A program made the position numbers and the translations under genes. A stretch of 64,000 bases of DNA from Cylindrotheca closterium (lineage: Eukaryota; Bacillariophyta; Bacillariophyceae; Bacillariales; Bacillariaceae), in contig CAKOGP040001714.1 of NCBI GenBank assembly GCA_933822405.4, forward strand, positions 392,498 to 456,497. Reading direction: 5' to 3'. Position 1 is the first letter of the stretch. Each line of letters opens with the position of its first letter. Shown piece after piece: positions 20,424-32,421 of the stretch. The notes under the pieces are model-generated. The model ran no database searches. It saw only the letters and a program-made list of their open reading frames with translations, and was not told the origin of the DNA.

Positions 20424-22625
20424 ATGAGTATGTCAAATGCAACTGAAGCAGCAGAAGGCATGTCGTTTGCTTATTCCTGTCAAGACCCTGCCAGTGTTGA
20501 TGCTTGTGCGGCCACTTGCGTCGGATTGCAAGCCTGTCAAGCTTGTGAATGCTCCGTCATTCCCCTGGACGTCCAAGGACCTTGGGACGTGGAAGCCCTG
20601 GATGTGATTTTTGGTCTCTTGCCCATTTTGTTGCTCATCATTGTCACGGTCAAACCTAATCCTTGGCCGACTTCCTTTAGTTTGCCCTTTGCGGCTCTCT
20701 GCATGTTTCTTGTGAGGACCATGTACTTGGCCGGAGATCCCTTATTGGCTGCCGCCTGCGTCTTGTTGGGCTTGTTGGAAGCCTTGACTCCATTGAGTAT
20801 CATTGCGGGCGCCATGATGCTGTTCGAAACCATGGAATCCACCTATTGCTTGCCCTACATGATGCGAGAAATGAAAGTTTTGACCAATGGACATCCGATT
20901 GCCGAATGCATGTTGATTTTTTCCTTTGCCACCATGGTGGAGGGTGCCTCTGGCTTTGGAACTCCCGTGGCCTTGGGAGCGCCCATGCTCGTGTCGACGG
21001 GGAATCCGAAATTGGAATCCGTTGTCTTGCTATTGGTGTTCAATACCTTTGCTACCGTGTGGGGTGCCGTCGGCACCCCCATTTGGTTTGGCTTTGGTGG
21101 ATTGAAAGATTTGACCGAAGATGATTTCATGTCCATTTCCAGCCAGGCTGCCGTCGCCATTGGTACGGGCTGTTTGGTCTTGCTTCCCTGGGTATTGACC
21201 ATTCTCTTGCCCTGGAAGTTGATTCGCAAGAATTTGCTGTTTATTTATCTTGCAATCATTGGAACCATGGGACCATTGTTGGGAATCTCCTTTGCCAGTT
21301 ATGAATTTCCATCGCTCATCGGAGGATTGGTGGGCATTGGCATTACTGGCGCTTTGATTAGCTTCAAGGTTGGTCTCAAAGATTTGACGCAAGACGATTT
21401 GGAACTATTAAAATACCATTCAGATCACAGAAAGGGCAATCCGATGGACATTGGTTCCGTCTGCGAAGGATCCGTGGTGGACTCTCATTCACGATCTGCC
21501 AAGAATACCAAAACCTTGTTAAGGGGAGAATCTTCTGTCAGTGATGTGACTGGCCCGCGATTGAACAATGAGGATGACGACAGTGCCGAATTCAATATGG
21601 ACAAGGACGATGTCGAATTGGCCAATGGAAAGAAAGAACAGTCTCCACCAACAATTCCTGAACATGATGAAGTTGTTGCTCCAGTTGGCGATACTAGTAC
21701 TACTACTAACAGCAACCGTGATCTGGAACGAAAGGTCGTCATTTCCGCGGCGGAGGGGATTCTTGGCAATAGCGGGAGCGCGGGCGTCCTTTCCCAACAA
21801 CAAGCTTTGGACGACGCCTTGGGACCCCGCAAGGGATGGGGCCAAGGCTTTCTGCGTGAGGTTTTTGCCCGGACCTTTCCCGTGTGGGGTGTGGTGGTCC
21901 TGCTGATTTTGACGCGCATCAAGGAGATTGGGCTCAAAGAAATCTTGACGGATCAAGAACCCAATTTTGAAATTCATTTTGGGACATTTGGAACCTTCCG
22001 ATTATCGGCAAGCATTGTCTTTCAGCTCAAGAACATTTTGACCTATCCGAACTTGTCCTGGAAGTACGAGTTTATCTATCTTCCTTTCTTTTTGTTCAGT
22101 TTCATTTCCTTCTTGACCTTTGGATTGTTCCGGAAGAAGCTCAGTCAGACTCCCAAACAAGTGGTCCTCGTGGTTGCGGGACGACTAAAGAATCCTGCCA
22201 TGGCCTTATTTGGAGCCTTGGTCTTGGTGCAACTTTTGATTCGTGGAGGAACTTCTTCTCCAGCATTCGTGGTGGGAACCATCTTGGCCGATTGGTTCCA
22301 AGAAGGATTCGTTGTGATCTCACCTCTACTTGGAGCGCTTGGTTCCTTCTTTTCGGGAAGTACCACCGTGTCCAACTTGACATTTGGTGACATTCAAGCC
22401 ATTGCCGCCGAATCGATTGGGGTGAGCACCACCGCCATGCTTGCGCTCCAAGCTGTTGGAGCATCGGCCGGAAATGGAATTTGTCTCAATAACATCATTG
22501 CCGCGTGTACCGTGGTCAACTTGCAAGTGGGCGAAGGACAGATTCTGGCCCGAACTGCACGATATGTGTTTGCCTTGACTACCTGGGCCACTATCATCAT
22601 GTTGGCATTCTACTTTCGATTCTAA
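20424..22625 (+). CDS. L-lactate-permease-family transporter, copy 2
   Basis: Single exon, 733 residues, tandem paralogue of the gene at 16833. The first 230 residues differ only at residue 2, and the last 250 at about two positions (IT/IS, GG/AS in the final segments). The hydrophilic loop between the two membrane halves is instead clearly different: copy 2 has 57 extra residues including a Ser-rich stretch (DSHSRSAKNTKTLLRGESS) that could be a phosphorylation target. Family motif, Cys-rich N-terminus and predicted proton-coupled lactate/glycolate transport are as for copy 1. Such a sharp contrast between identical membrane cores and a diverged loop suggests gene conversion of the cores or selection on a regulatory loop. 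Confidence 0.92.
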   Translation: MSMSNATEAAEGMSFAYSCQDPASVDACAATCVGLQACQACECSVIPLDVQGPWDVEALDVIFGLLPILLLIIVTVKPNPWPTSFSLPFAALCMFLVRTMYLAGDPLLAAACVLLGLLEALTPLSIIAGAMMLFETMESTYCLPYMMREMKVLTNGHPIAECMLIFSFATMVEGASGFGTPVALGAPMLVSTGNPKLESVVLLLVFNTFATVWGAVGTPIWFGFGGLKDLTEDDFMSISSQAAVAIGTGCLVLLPWVLTILLPWKLIRKNLLFIYLAIIGTMGPLLGISFASYEFPSLIGGLVGIGITGALISFKVGLKDLTQDDLELLKYHSDHRKGNPMDIGSVCEGSVVDSHSRSAKNTKTLLRGESSVSDVTGPRLNNEDDDSAEFNMDKDDVELANGKKEQSPPTIPEHDEVVAPVGDTSTTTNSNRDLERKVVISAAEGILGNSGSAGVLSQQQALDDALGPRKGWGQGFLREVFARTFPVWGVVVLLILTRIKEIGLKEILTDQEPNFEIHFGTFGTFRLSASIVFQLKNILTYPNLSWKYEFIYLPFFLFSFISFLTFGLFRKKLSQTPKQVVLVVAGRLKNPAMALFGALVLVQLLIRGGTSSPAFVVGTILADWFQEGFVVISPLLGALGSFFSGSTTVSNLTFGDIQAIAAESIGVSTTAMLALQAVGASAGNGICLNNIIAACTVVNLQVGEGQILARTARYVFALTTWATIIMLAFYFRF

Positions 22626-22993
22626 AAAAGATGAGAGGATGATGATGACAATGGTTGCAACACGCGCACGTGTTTACGGGCGAAGTGGCTACTTCTGTTC
22701 ATGATGAAAGCTGAAGAGACGAATGTGGTGGGAAGCATGTAACATCACTGGAACTTGCCGGAAAGTTGTGACGGGAACACAATCAGGTAAAATGAGGATG
22801 CAAATCGCTGATTCGACAATGTTCGATTCATCCTTTGTCCAAGTTCAAAGTGCCCACTATCATTATTTAGATTATATATAAAAACAAAACCCATATTCGA
22901 TTGGTTGATTCATTCTACAATTATCATTCTAGTTTAGTCACAGTACAGTCTCATCAAAATTGTTACCAATGTACCATAGGATCCACTCCATTA
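22626..22993. other. 3' flank of permease copy 2, convergent spacer
   Basis: 368 bp between permease copy 2 and the convergent LRR receptor gene; homologous to 18864-19225. No gene seen. Confidence 0.7.
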
Positions 22994-25900
22994 TTACCAG
23001 ACAGTATTCTCCAAGATGCTTTTTCCTGACGGATTGAATGAGAGACAGACATTGTTGCTATCAGCTGCGCTATCGGGACAACAGACATCACAGCAAGTGC
23101 ATGTGACGCGGTCCTCGGTAGGTTTGCAATCACTGGACACAAAGTCCCATTCGTAGGTTACGGCATCCGAGGAGCAGAGAGAGTCTTCAGTCAACAGAAT
23201 TGCAGTGTTTTGGATTTGTAGTTCTTTCAATCTTGAAAAGAGTGGACGAAGCTCTGGATTAGATAAATCGCCTTCAAACTTCACATTGCTGTTCAAATAG
23301 AGATACTCGAGAGTCTCTAGAGTCGCAAGTTCGGTTGGCAAGATACCTACAAGAGCATTGAAATCAAGTCCCAAATGTCTCAATCGTCTCAAGTTCTGTA
23401 TTTCGGAGGGAACGCCACCAGTCAGTTCATTTCCGGAGAGGTATAGATGCTGCAGCACATTCTGGCTGCTGAAATCTGTTGGCACTGTCCCAGTCAAAGC
23501 ATTCTCAATAAGATAGAGGTATCTCAATTTTGGAAGAGTGGGCAATGATGATGGAATGCTGCCCCTGATTCTGGAATCGGCCAAAGCAACGAGTTCAACT
23601 TCGGATTCGCTTGAAAATTCGGGAATTGTTCCTCCAATGTTCGTCCCAAGTAGCGCCAAATGTTTCAGGCTGGTTTGTTGAGTCAGACTTTCTGGAATCT
23701 GTCCAGTGAGTTTGTAGTTGTGCGATAAATTCAGAATTTGCAGCGCCCCGTTTCGAGATTCCGGAATAGCTCCGGTCAACTGATTGTGTGAAAGAACCAA
23801 GGAGTAAAGATGCTTCATCGTGAAAAGCGATGCAGGAATAGAACCAGTGATTCGGTTCGAAGAAAGAGAAAGGGTCTCCATCATGCTGAGCCGAGACAGT
23901 TCCTTGGGAAGCACACCAGACATGTCATTCTCGTCTAAAAAGGAGAAGGAAGAAGATTAGAATTTTGCACCGAAAACCATCAGCAACATTGCAAATTGGA
24001 CACATACCAAGATAGATTTCAGTGACCCGACCTTCCGCATCACAGAATACTCCAAAACCACCAAGATTCCAATCGCAAACAGAGACATCAGGTGTCAGAA
24101 AACCGCCCTTTTCCTTCCAATTGCTTTCTCCTTCTGAAGAAGTTCCCATATACAAGGCAATCAAAGCAAAGCGCTCTTCCAATTCCAAATCATTCAAACT
24201 GTCGGTAAATTCAGCTGAATCATTCTGAACCATCCATTCGAGTGAAGCTTGAATATGAGCGAGGACCATGTCAAACTCCTCGATTTCCAACTTGTCCGCC
24301 AGGGATACAAGCTTTGGTGCAGTTGGAGACAAAGTACCTCCATCCTGTCCAACTGTAGAGGATGGCAATTCTCCTTTCTCAAGATCAAGAATACCCATGC
24401 CAAACAAGACAGCAGCAGCCGCTCCAACAGTCATTGCGAAAACAATTGCCAGGCATCTGATTGCATTTTTGTTGTAGGCTCTTGTCTGCTTGGGTGGTGA
24501 TTCTAGTTGGAATTCGTCGTCCGCAGCTGACTCCTTCAGACTTTCACTTTCCTCCGAGGATGACAAACTGACAAAACTTTTCTTGTCGTCCTCGTCCTCC
24601 TTATTGCCTCCCATATTGGGTGACTTGAGTGGGGATATTGAAATAATCTTTGACGTCTCGCTGCTTGGTGATGTTGAAATAAACTTGGATGTCTCGTTCC
24701 TTGTCTGTTCTCGCTTCGCTCTTGTCTTTTTTACTATATCTTTGATCTGTCCAGCCATATCGAGTTCAAGGAATGTTGGTGATTGATCTTGCTGATCTCC
24801 CACGTGTGAATAAAGTGAGAAAGAATCGTCGAGAGTTATTCTCGGCATCTTCGATGGCGTGGATGCTTGGGACTCAACGTCGAATGTGCCAGTCAAAAAC
24901 ACATCGTTGTCTGCAGACTTTGATTCTGAATTCACTGAGGCCGGAGCCGTCCATGCGTAAGACGAGAACGATTCATCATCCTTTCCTGCTTCCTTGTCGT
25001 GAGAGTACACGCTATTACCAGTCGCGTTGAGAAGTGAAACTGTATCGTCACTGGAATCAAGCACGCCATTCTGTTTTGCTTTTGATTTGGATTGGTCGTT
25101 TCGAGTTGGTGCAGGCATATTCTCTTGGCCTGATCTTGCACGGAAAACACCGTGAGTAGAACTCGTTGACTTTTGGAGGTTGCTTGGTGGTGGTCTTGTA
25201 GGAGTTGCCATGGGTCCATTTGTAAATATAGAGTTTTCCAATGGCGATTTCAAAGGTGATCCAAAGGCGTTTGTTGGTCTCGAAGGAGTAGGAGTTGTTG
25301 CCGCACCCTCGTTTGTAATGGACGACGTTTCGAGAGCAGAAATCGGAGAGAGTTCTATCGTGTTTGGTTCTCCCAAACGAGTTGACACAGCCCTATCGGC
25401 AAATGAGTTTGGCGAATATCCAAAGGTTTGCCCCCCGGTTGGTGGTATCGGTGGAGGTGACACAGAACCGTTTGTGACCAATGGGATTTCAAAAGGTGAA
25501 CGAGTGGCCGGTTGGATTGTGGTTGGTGATCGTTTTGGTGTTCGTACTGCCCCATTGGTGCTCACTGAGTTGCCACGAAGAGAATTTTCGTCGAAGTCCG
25601 GTGGACTGACCTTATATGTACGCCCAAAAGATGGTTTTATCGAATCATCATTCAATGCAGTCATTAGTGGCATCAGTGAATTGAATTCCAAGCCTCTCGC
25701 AGGGCTTCTGGAGCCCAGCGAAACACCTGTCTCGTCCAAGGGACACATTTCCGGGTCTTCATCGAGCGTCGAGAGGACGAGTCCTGGGGGCTTTGGCAAG
25801 GACGATGTCGAGTAGGAATCCACCGACCTGCCAGGTGAACCTTTGGAATTCGAAAAATGTGACAATGAATCAACCGATACGAGTCCAAGTCCACCCTCCA

Positions 25901-28628
25901 CAGGTGCGGACTGTGCTCTTTTGAATTCCGGCTCGGGTACTTCATCTGTCAATCGATTCAATACCTTGCTCCAAGGCTTACTCCCTGCGATTGACCGCCT
26001 CTCCCCCCCAATCGAAAGTGGTTTCAATAGTGAAAAGGGCGTCTCCTTGCTAGACGCCCGGCTTGAGGCTTGAGACCGATCATCCTCCTTTTTCTCATCC
26101 AGCACAGCAGCAGTGCCAGCGTCGCCCGATTGAGCAGTCAGCTCATTCTTCCCCAATGTCTTCCTCGTATCAACAGATTCCAATCCGATTGACACCATTG
26201 TATCGAATGATGACTTTGGCTGTATGCCTTGATGTGAGTTAGTGCCATTCGTCTCCAAAGTCTGCTCTTGCTTGCGAAAGAGGTCGGAAAATGTAGTCTC
26301 TGTGGTGTGCACTGGAAGGACCACGGACGCTGCCTCGGCGTAATCTTGCTTCGGCTGCAGATTTTCTGTCGTCTTTCCATTGTCGCTCACATTCGTCTTT
26401 GGTGCATCTTTCAAAGGGGTTCTCTTTTGCGACTTGCGTAGGAGGTCTGCAAAGGTTGCTTCAGTCGTGTCCGAAGGAAGGGCCGCTGACGCTGCACTGC
26501 TGTAGGGGCGAACTGCGGACTTTTGGCTACCATTGCTGCTCTTTTGAGAACCTTCCAAGCTCCTTTGAGAATCTTGTTGTTTGGACTCTGCGAAATATGA
26601 CATCATCACCCCCATAGTCTCTGAAGTCTCCCCAGTGGGTCGTTCAGTACTGCTTTTCGTCTCTGCGGTACTATTCGACTTTGTTGATGATGCATTGGAT
26701 TGTAGCGATGGTGGCGCTGCGATAGAAGAAGTCTTGGACGACGCACTTTTCTGTGATCCTTGCAGACTCTTTTCCGATTCTTGTTTGGACTTGGACTCTG
26801 CGAAATATGACATCATTACCCCCATGGTCGGTTCCGTACTACCAGTCTTTGCGGCTGCTGCGGAGGTATTGGATCGAAGTGGTGTTGGTGATTCCTTGAC
26901 TTTCAATCGGTCGGGTGTTGGCGGCGGAGGTACTGGAATTGGTACAGGTGCCATGGCGCCATAGGGGTTCGAGACATCGAGAACCGAGGTGGACGAGTAT
27001 TGAGTACTAACAGGAACGGCCCAAGGATCGCTAATGGCCGGCACTGGTTGCGGAGCAGCTGCTTGTAATACCGTTTCAGGTTTGTCCTTTTCCATCATGC
27101 CCTTGGACTGGAGCAATATGCGATCCCATGGATCCAATACTTGTTCCATTCCTTCCGATGATTTTTGTGTCGTATTGTTGGGATCATCATTTGACTTTTC
27201 GTCAGCAGACGACTGATTGGAGGATTCCATTTGCGTCGATAGGTTTGGCTTGACTGGTGATCCATTGAGCCCTTCGTGCAGGGCCGGAGCATTGCTTTGC
27301 AAGAAAAACGAGACTTCCGAAACCTCTTGCCCAATGCTGCTGCAGTTGGAAACATCCATGCGTTTTGCAAGATCTGGATTGTTCTTGGCTTCTGCCTTTT
27401 CGAGGGGCGACTGAAATGTAGACGAGAGTTCGGTAATGGCCGCCACTTGCTGCTTATTGGGAGTTTTGACAGATTGTCCAATCATGAAATCCTCTTCTGC
27501 CGCCGCTGCACTGGTATCATCGCTATTGACCGCTGTGAGACTGGTGGCTGCCGAACCTGGCATGTCACTGGTGAAAGCATTATTTCCGTGGTCGTTGTCG
27601 TCATTGGATTGCGACCATGCAATGAGACGTTGGATCGCAACGGCATCCGAAGTTCTTCCCGGCGGATCGGACCTACGACTTGGAGGGGTATCGACTACTT
27701 GTTCGTCTGGATCATTGGGTACAGGTGCTTCTTGACTTTCAGGTGGTTCATCGGCTTCAACTTGTTCTTGCAATGACTCTTCTAGTTGTTCTAGTTGTTC
27801 CAGCTGTTGATGCTGCTCCTGCTTCTGATCTTGAAATCGTTGTTCTTTTTGTTTCTTGATTTCCGCCAATCGTTCTTGAGTACTTTTGACTTGTTGCGGA
27901 AGCTCGTCAATTTCTTTTTGCAGCTGTTCCAAACTGGGATTAGTGGTAGTCTCCTCATGGAGTGGCTTGGTCGTTGTTGCCTTGCGTTCATCTGACACCG
28001 ACGATTCTCCTACTTGCGATTTTTCGTTGCTTTGGTCGTTGTTGGAAGACGAATAGCTGATTTCCTCGGGCGGCGGAAGACGAAAGGATTCGGGAGGATC
28101 CGCACTTGCCACCCTTTGAATCTTGATTCTGCTAAACGATGCTGTTGATTTTGATTCCCCCATTGCAGCATCTTGTCGTCTCCGTATTCGACTTCGATCG
28201 ATTGATGTACTTGCCCCTGGTATGTTGGTAGTGGTGGCGTTGGTTCTATTATTCCCCGATGTTGTTGCATTAGTTGTCCCTGATGTGGTAGACGATGATG
28301 ATGATGATGATGATGCTAATATTCCCAATTCTCGTCGCAGCCGCAGTTCGTCCAATCTCGTCACGGGACGTTTCCGAATCACTTTTGCTGTGGTAGGTAT
28401 ATGAACATAGATGCCACCCTTTGGTGGACATTGCAAGTCTCCCATCTTTTCTGAAATATTCCCTTTCCCGACACTGCTTCCGGTCAACCGAACCCCTATT
28501 CGATTGGCTTCTACGACAGCGACAACTCCCTCGAGTGTTTGTGTTTCTTGTGTATCTTGTGCTGATTGTGACCCAGCATCTGCCGAAAGGCGAAGAAGGA
28601 CGGGATCCAGCACTTGGAAATCCGTCAT
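22994..28628 (-). CDS. Giant LRR receptor-like protein with N-terminal CAP-Gly-like domain, two exons
   Basis: Exon 1 is 24008-28628, exon 2 is 22994-23934, with a 73-bp GT-AG intron; the junction rebuilds EIYLDENDMSGVLP, a typical first LRR. 1853 residues. Residues about 33-90 resemble a CAP-Gly domain: GVVAVVEANRIGVRLTG, SVGKGN where the family has GKNDG, and CPPKGGIYV. A coiled Gln/Glu stretch (about 235-295) and a very long disordered Ser/Thr/Pro-rich linker follow, with repeats MGVMMSYFAESK (twice) and TTE(A/T)TF(A/S)DL(L/F)RK (twice). One membrane segment lies at about 1391-1415. The presumed outside part has the N-cap (EERFALIALYMGT, CDWNLGGFGVFC), about ten LRRs and a Cys-rich end (CTCCDVCC). 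No kinase is present. It may be a surface receptor whose cytoplasmic end touches microtubules; that is inference. Confidence 0.87.
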
Positions 28629-29984
28629 TCTTCTCTTATTATTGTCGTAATTAATTAATCAATTGGTTCTGTTATAAAGATGTGCAAGTTTGTTGTGTGT
28701 GATAGATTGATTGGCAAAGAAAGGTGCGTCTTTTTTACTGTTCTTGCCTCGTTCCACTGCGATACTACTGTATCTGTTGGGCGTTTCGTTAGCAGTATCC
28801 GTTGTAGGTTGCCCCTAGCTAGTCACCTACTGTATTTGGTATTGGAATGTTTGGGTTTTGAATTCGCCCAAACAAGGGTGCATCAATTAGACGGAAGGTC
28901 CGGTGCTCGTGTACAGACGGTTCGTCCAAGGGACTCAAATAGCGCGCTAGTGTAACGGTTTTCTGCAGCAGTTGGAAAGGCAATGCTATTTCTGCTACCA
29001 GGAATACACGTTGATTCTTTGGTGGACACGTGTGATTGGCCACTTGGATTGGCCGGCATTTCGCGGGCCTACACGAATGGAAAATTTTGAGCCCGCAGTC
29101 TCATCCACCATCAAAACAGAAATTTGATACGAGCGACTTTTGCCTCGACTGCTTTTAAAGAGGAGGTGGGAGGTTCTATCAGAATGTTTTTTCAATGGAC
29201 GACCTATTGAAGCATACTTGTACCATCAATGGGCGATCTTTTTATAGTTGTAACGTGATGAAACTCTGGTCCTTTGACTCATGCATATTGGGTGAGGGGT
29301 CCCACTTTATTATGGCAAGGCTCGTATTGGTCGAATGAGTGTGATCCTGCAAACGCAGAAACAAATCAGCAATGCTGACTGCTTCACAAAGAGAGAAAAA
29401 AGTCAAGAATGGAATGGAATGGAACAAACAGGACCAACAGACACGAAATTCATTTCATAAAGTTGAATTGCGCAACATTGCATAGCAACCTCGTATGCGG
29501 CTTATAAAAATGGTTCTTCTGCTAACTTTGCTTTCACTCTGGCCCCAGAAAATGCTTTGAGGCTCATGAAGAATCATCCAAAACCAGAACTGCCGAAATC
29601 CTTAAAGGAAGACAGCATTTTATCGTCAATTTTACCTTCATTTTTCAACCTTGATGCTAGCTTGTGTTGTTTGCCAGCTGAGAGGGGACAGTGGCTTGTT
29701 GGTTTGACAAGTGACGGCTGTTAGGAGAGATCGTTGGAAAGTTTGGAAAATATGATAGCGGATAAGACGGCGTTTCTCCCCCAATCCAATGCGGTACATT
29801 TTGTACGTGGCCATTTCGAACACAAAACATTCCTTAGTGCAAATATTCCTTTCCATAGTCCAAGCAAGTCTTGTTGGTCCAAACTGTGATCGGCCACAGA
29901 CCGACCCGCTTCACTGTAGTATTATTTTTAGGCGGGATAGATCGTGACTGTCCACGATAGCTGAGGACAATAATTGAGCGTGCG

Positions 29985-30048
29985 ATAATGCGCATTATTG
30001 ATTGACTCAAGATAGGTTGAGTCAATCAATAATGGCCATTATTGATTG
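29985..30048. repeat. Nested palindromes / hairpin
   Basis: Three overlapping symmetric structures: a perfect 14-bp palindrome at 29985-29998, a hairpin with 17-bp perfect arms at 29994-30010 and 30017-30033 (6-bp loop; arms extend to 24 bp with two mismatches), and a perfect 26-bp palindrome at 30023-30048. The word ATTATTGATTG occurs three times in alternating orientation. Confidence 0.9.
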
Positions 30049-31885
30049 CTCAACACGTCATTTACTTAATGGCTAAAACGGATGGATCATCATGGTTGCT
30101 ATCTCAAGATTCAAATTTGGGGAAAACCCCACAAGCATTTTTCAAATTTCGCATCTTATTGTTTTCCAACATGTTCAATGTCGTATCTATGCATGTAAAA
30201 ATTGTAGTCGTTGCAGCAGACCTCCGCCTCACAAAGGAACACTAACTCTTGATCGTAACAATCATGAGTCTAATGAGGTTATCGCTTGGCAAAATCAGGC
30301 CGTCAGTGTTCTAAGGTAGATACAAAAAGGAGAACACAAAAAAGCATAGTCCTACGATAAAAAATCGAAGAGTGTTGAGCAATAGTGTTGTAATACTGTT
30401 CATAGGTATCTTCGTTGCTCTCGTGAAATTTATTTAGCTCCAAATGATGAAGTCTATGATAGACTTCATGTGCCATGTGGTTTTCCGTCCAAAGAAAATG
30501 GTTTTGCGAAAGTGACGCTTCAACCATGAGGAATACTAGAACGGCATAACAGAAAGACATGTTGGCCCCTCTAACGTCTTGGACAAAGCATCTATTCTTG
30601 AGATAGCCATAGGCAGTATCTGTTCTCATGCGATGAATACTTACGAAGCAATAACCAACATTTTCAGAAAACAAGATCGTGCCCGATCAACAAGCGACAA
30701 GGCTGTCTTGGTCTCAAATTTGGCAAAGAAACGGTGAGAACTTGATGAATCTCGTCAACGCTTGGAAGAACGTAATAGCCAAACATAAGTGTGAAGGAAA
30801 AATGGATACTCACTTCACCTTTTTCAAAGCACACGACAAAGACAAGGTCATCGTCGAGGATGAGGTGAAGAAAAATTGGAGTGCAACATGCTCAAGATTA
30901 TTGGCATTTCCAACAATTAGGTAAATATATATATATGACGCGAATTGTTTGTACACGTCGCACAAAGATCTCTTTTATTTATAGGCCCTAGACTTTTTCA
31001 CGGTGAAACTATTTCTTGATCTCGCGGTGACACATTTTTGTCTGGGGTTTCGTGATTTCATACAAATTGCACAAGACAACCAGCATCCTTTGCCTTCCAA
31101 GTCTATCAACGGCCAGGACGAATCGGCAATCAACCATCTAGTCACAAGCACACAAGGGAATGTACGATGTATCGATTATGACTGATTTGGTCATTAGGAT
31201 TGTGATCGTTTTCCAATCCCTGGAGGGACAGCTGAAGAATGGGTGAGAAGAAGTTTGGATCAAAGTGGAGGAGCAAGAACTCGACGTAATGTTTTCAAGC
31301 CAGAGCAGCGTATACAGCACGGTGCAGAAGGAGATCGATGGAAGGAATGTTCTGGGCAATGTCTGTCGTGAGTGGGACAAGGCCTATATCAACGATTGTG
31401 GAAACATCAACGACTATGGAAAGCATCGTCTTCAAGTCAAGGGTTTCATCCCAATAATGCAAATCGCGGAAGGAGATCCAATTGAACGGCAAAAATGGTT
31501 ACATGCCCTATTAGCACATATTTTTATCTATTTTAAAATCTACATTTTCAGCCAATTTCATTATCGATATGGTAGCCGAATCTGCACTCTTGTGCCATTG
31601 TCGTTTGTTTCCGTGAAAGTCTTTGTTTCAAAAGGACGAGTGCATTTTTGCAATCCCCTTTTTATTTATTTGGAATGCCCCTCCTTGTCTATCTGCTCTT
31701 TACATGCGTAAGTACTGGTCCCTACCAGGATGTGCCGTTATTGATGGCTCAACATGACGGATAGATGTAGACAGAATGCGCACAAGCTGCGCCGTAGGCG
31801 CCGTGGAAATGTACGGACCCCCAGACATTCCTGGATATACATAAGGGTTAATAACAAGATATTCTTGACGGCTTGACGGTTCAGG

Positions 31886-32421
31886 CTGGTCCAGACCTTT
31901 TGCACAAAAATCGGATAGCGGATAGGGAAGCGTCAAAAAGTAAGGTCTGTCAAGTCAAAACAAGTCAGCGATACCAGTATGTACCGGTAGAACAACTCTT
32001 GGGTAGAGCACCGACAACAGACCGACCAAACACCACACACACACCTCACCGACCGGAAGAGACTGGTCCAGACCAATTCCGCAAAAGTTTGATTGCGGAT
32101 TGGGAAGCGTCAATATCATTACAATTGATCGGTCTGTCCCCTACAGACCATATCTGCACGGCAACAGGCTGGTCCAGACCTCATTCACCGGTCCAGACCA
32201 TTTCAACAAAAGTCTGATAGCGGATTAGGTAGCGTTAAAAACTAAGGTCTGTCGTTGTTATTGCATTGTCTCCAACAAGCAGTGGTACACGTACCAGGTA
32301 CCAGGTACTATCGACAACAGACCATATCACATCGTTTTGCTTTTATTTGAGGAAAAGGGCAGACTTTACGGCAACAGCCAGACTTTCGACCAACACTCTG
32401 ATTGCGGATTGGGCAGCGTCT
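31886..32421. repeat. Four-unit degenerate repeat with CAGACC / GCGGATTGGGAAGCGTC core
   Basis: Units at 31886-31951, 32063-32138, 32169-32253 and 32376-32421. Pattern: CTGGTCCAGACC, short gap, CAAAAGTCTGAT(A/T)GCGGAT, (T)(A/G)GG(A/C/T)AGCGT(C/T)AA, then (AA)GGTCTGTC. Unit 4 lacks the ends. Spacing is irregular (about 106-190 bp). The array ends about 105 bp before the next start codon, within its probable promoter. Confidence 0.75.

Noticed and set aside
22141..22464. Frames antisense to the permease genes (also 16946-17251, 20537-20842)
   Set aside because: They are identical in both copies only because the permeases are; no independent evidence.
25180..25815. 211-codon plus-strand frame
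   Set aside because: Antisense to the disordered linker of the LRR receptor; repetitive Ser/Gly/Val composition reflects codon bias on the other strand.
30303..30674. 123-codon minus-strand frame
   Set aside because: Contains His/Tyr/Phe-rich sequence without family resemblance; isolated within a gene-poor, decayed region.
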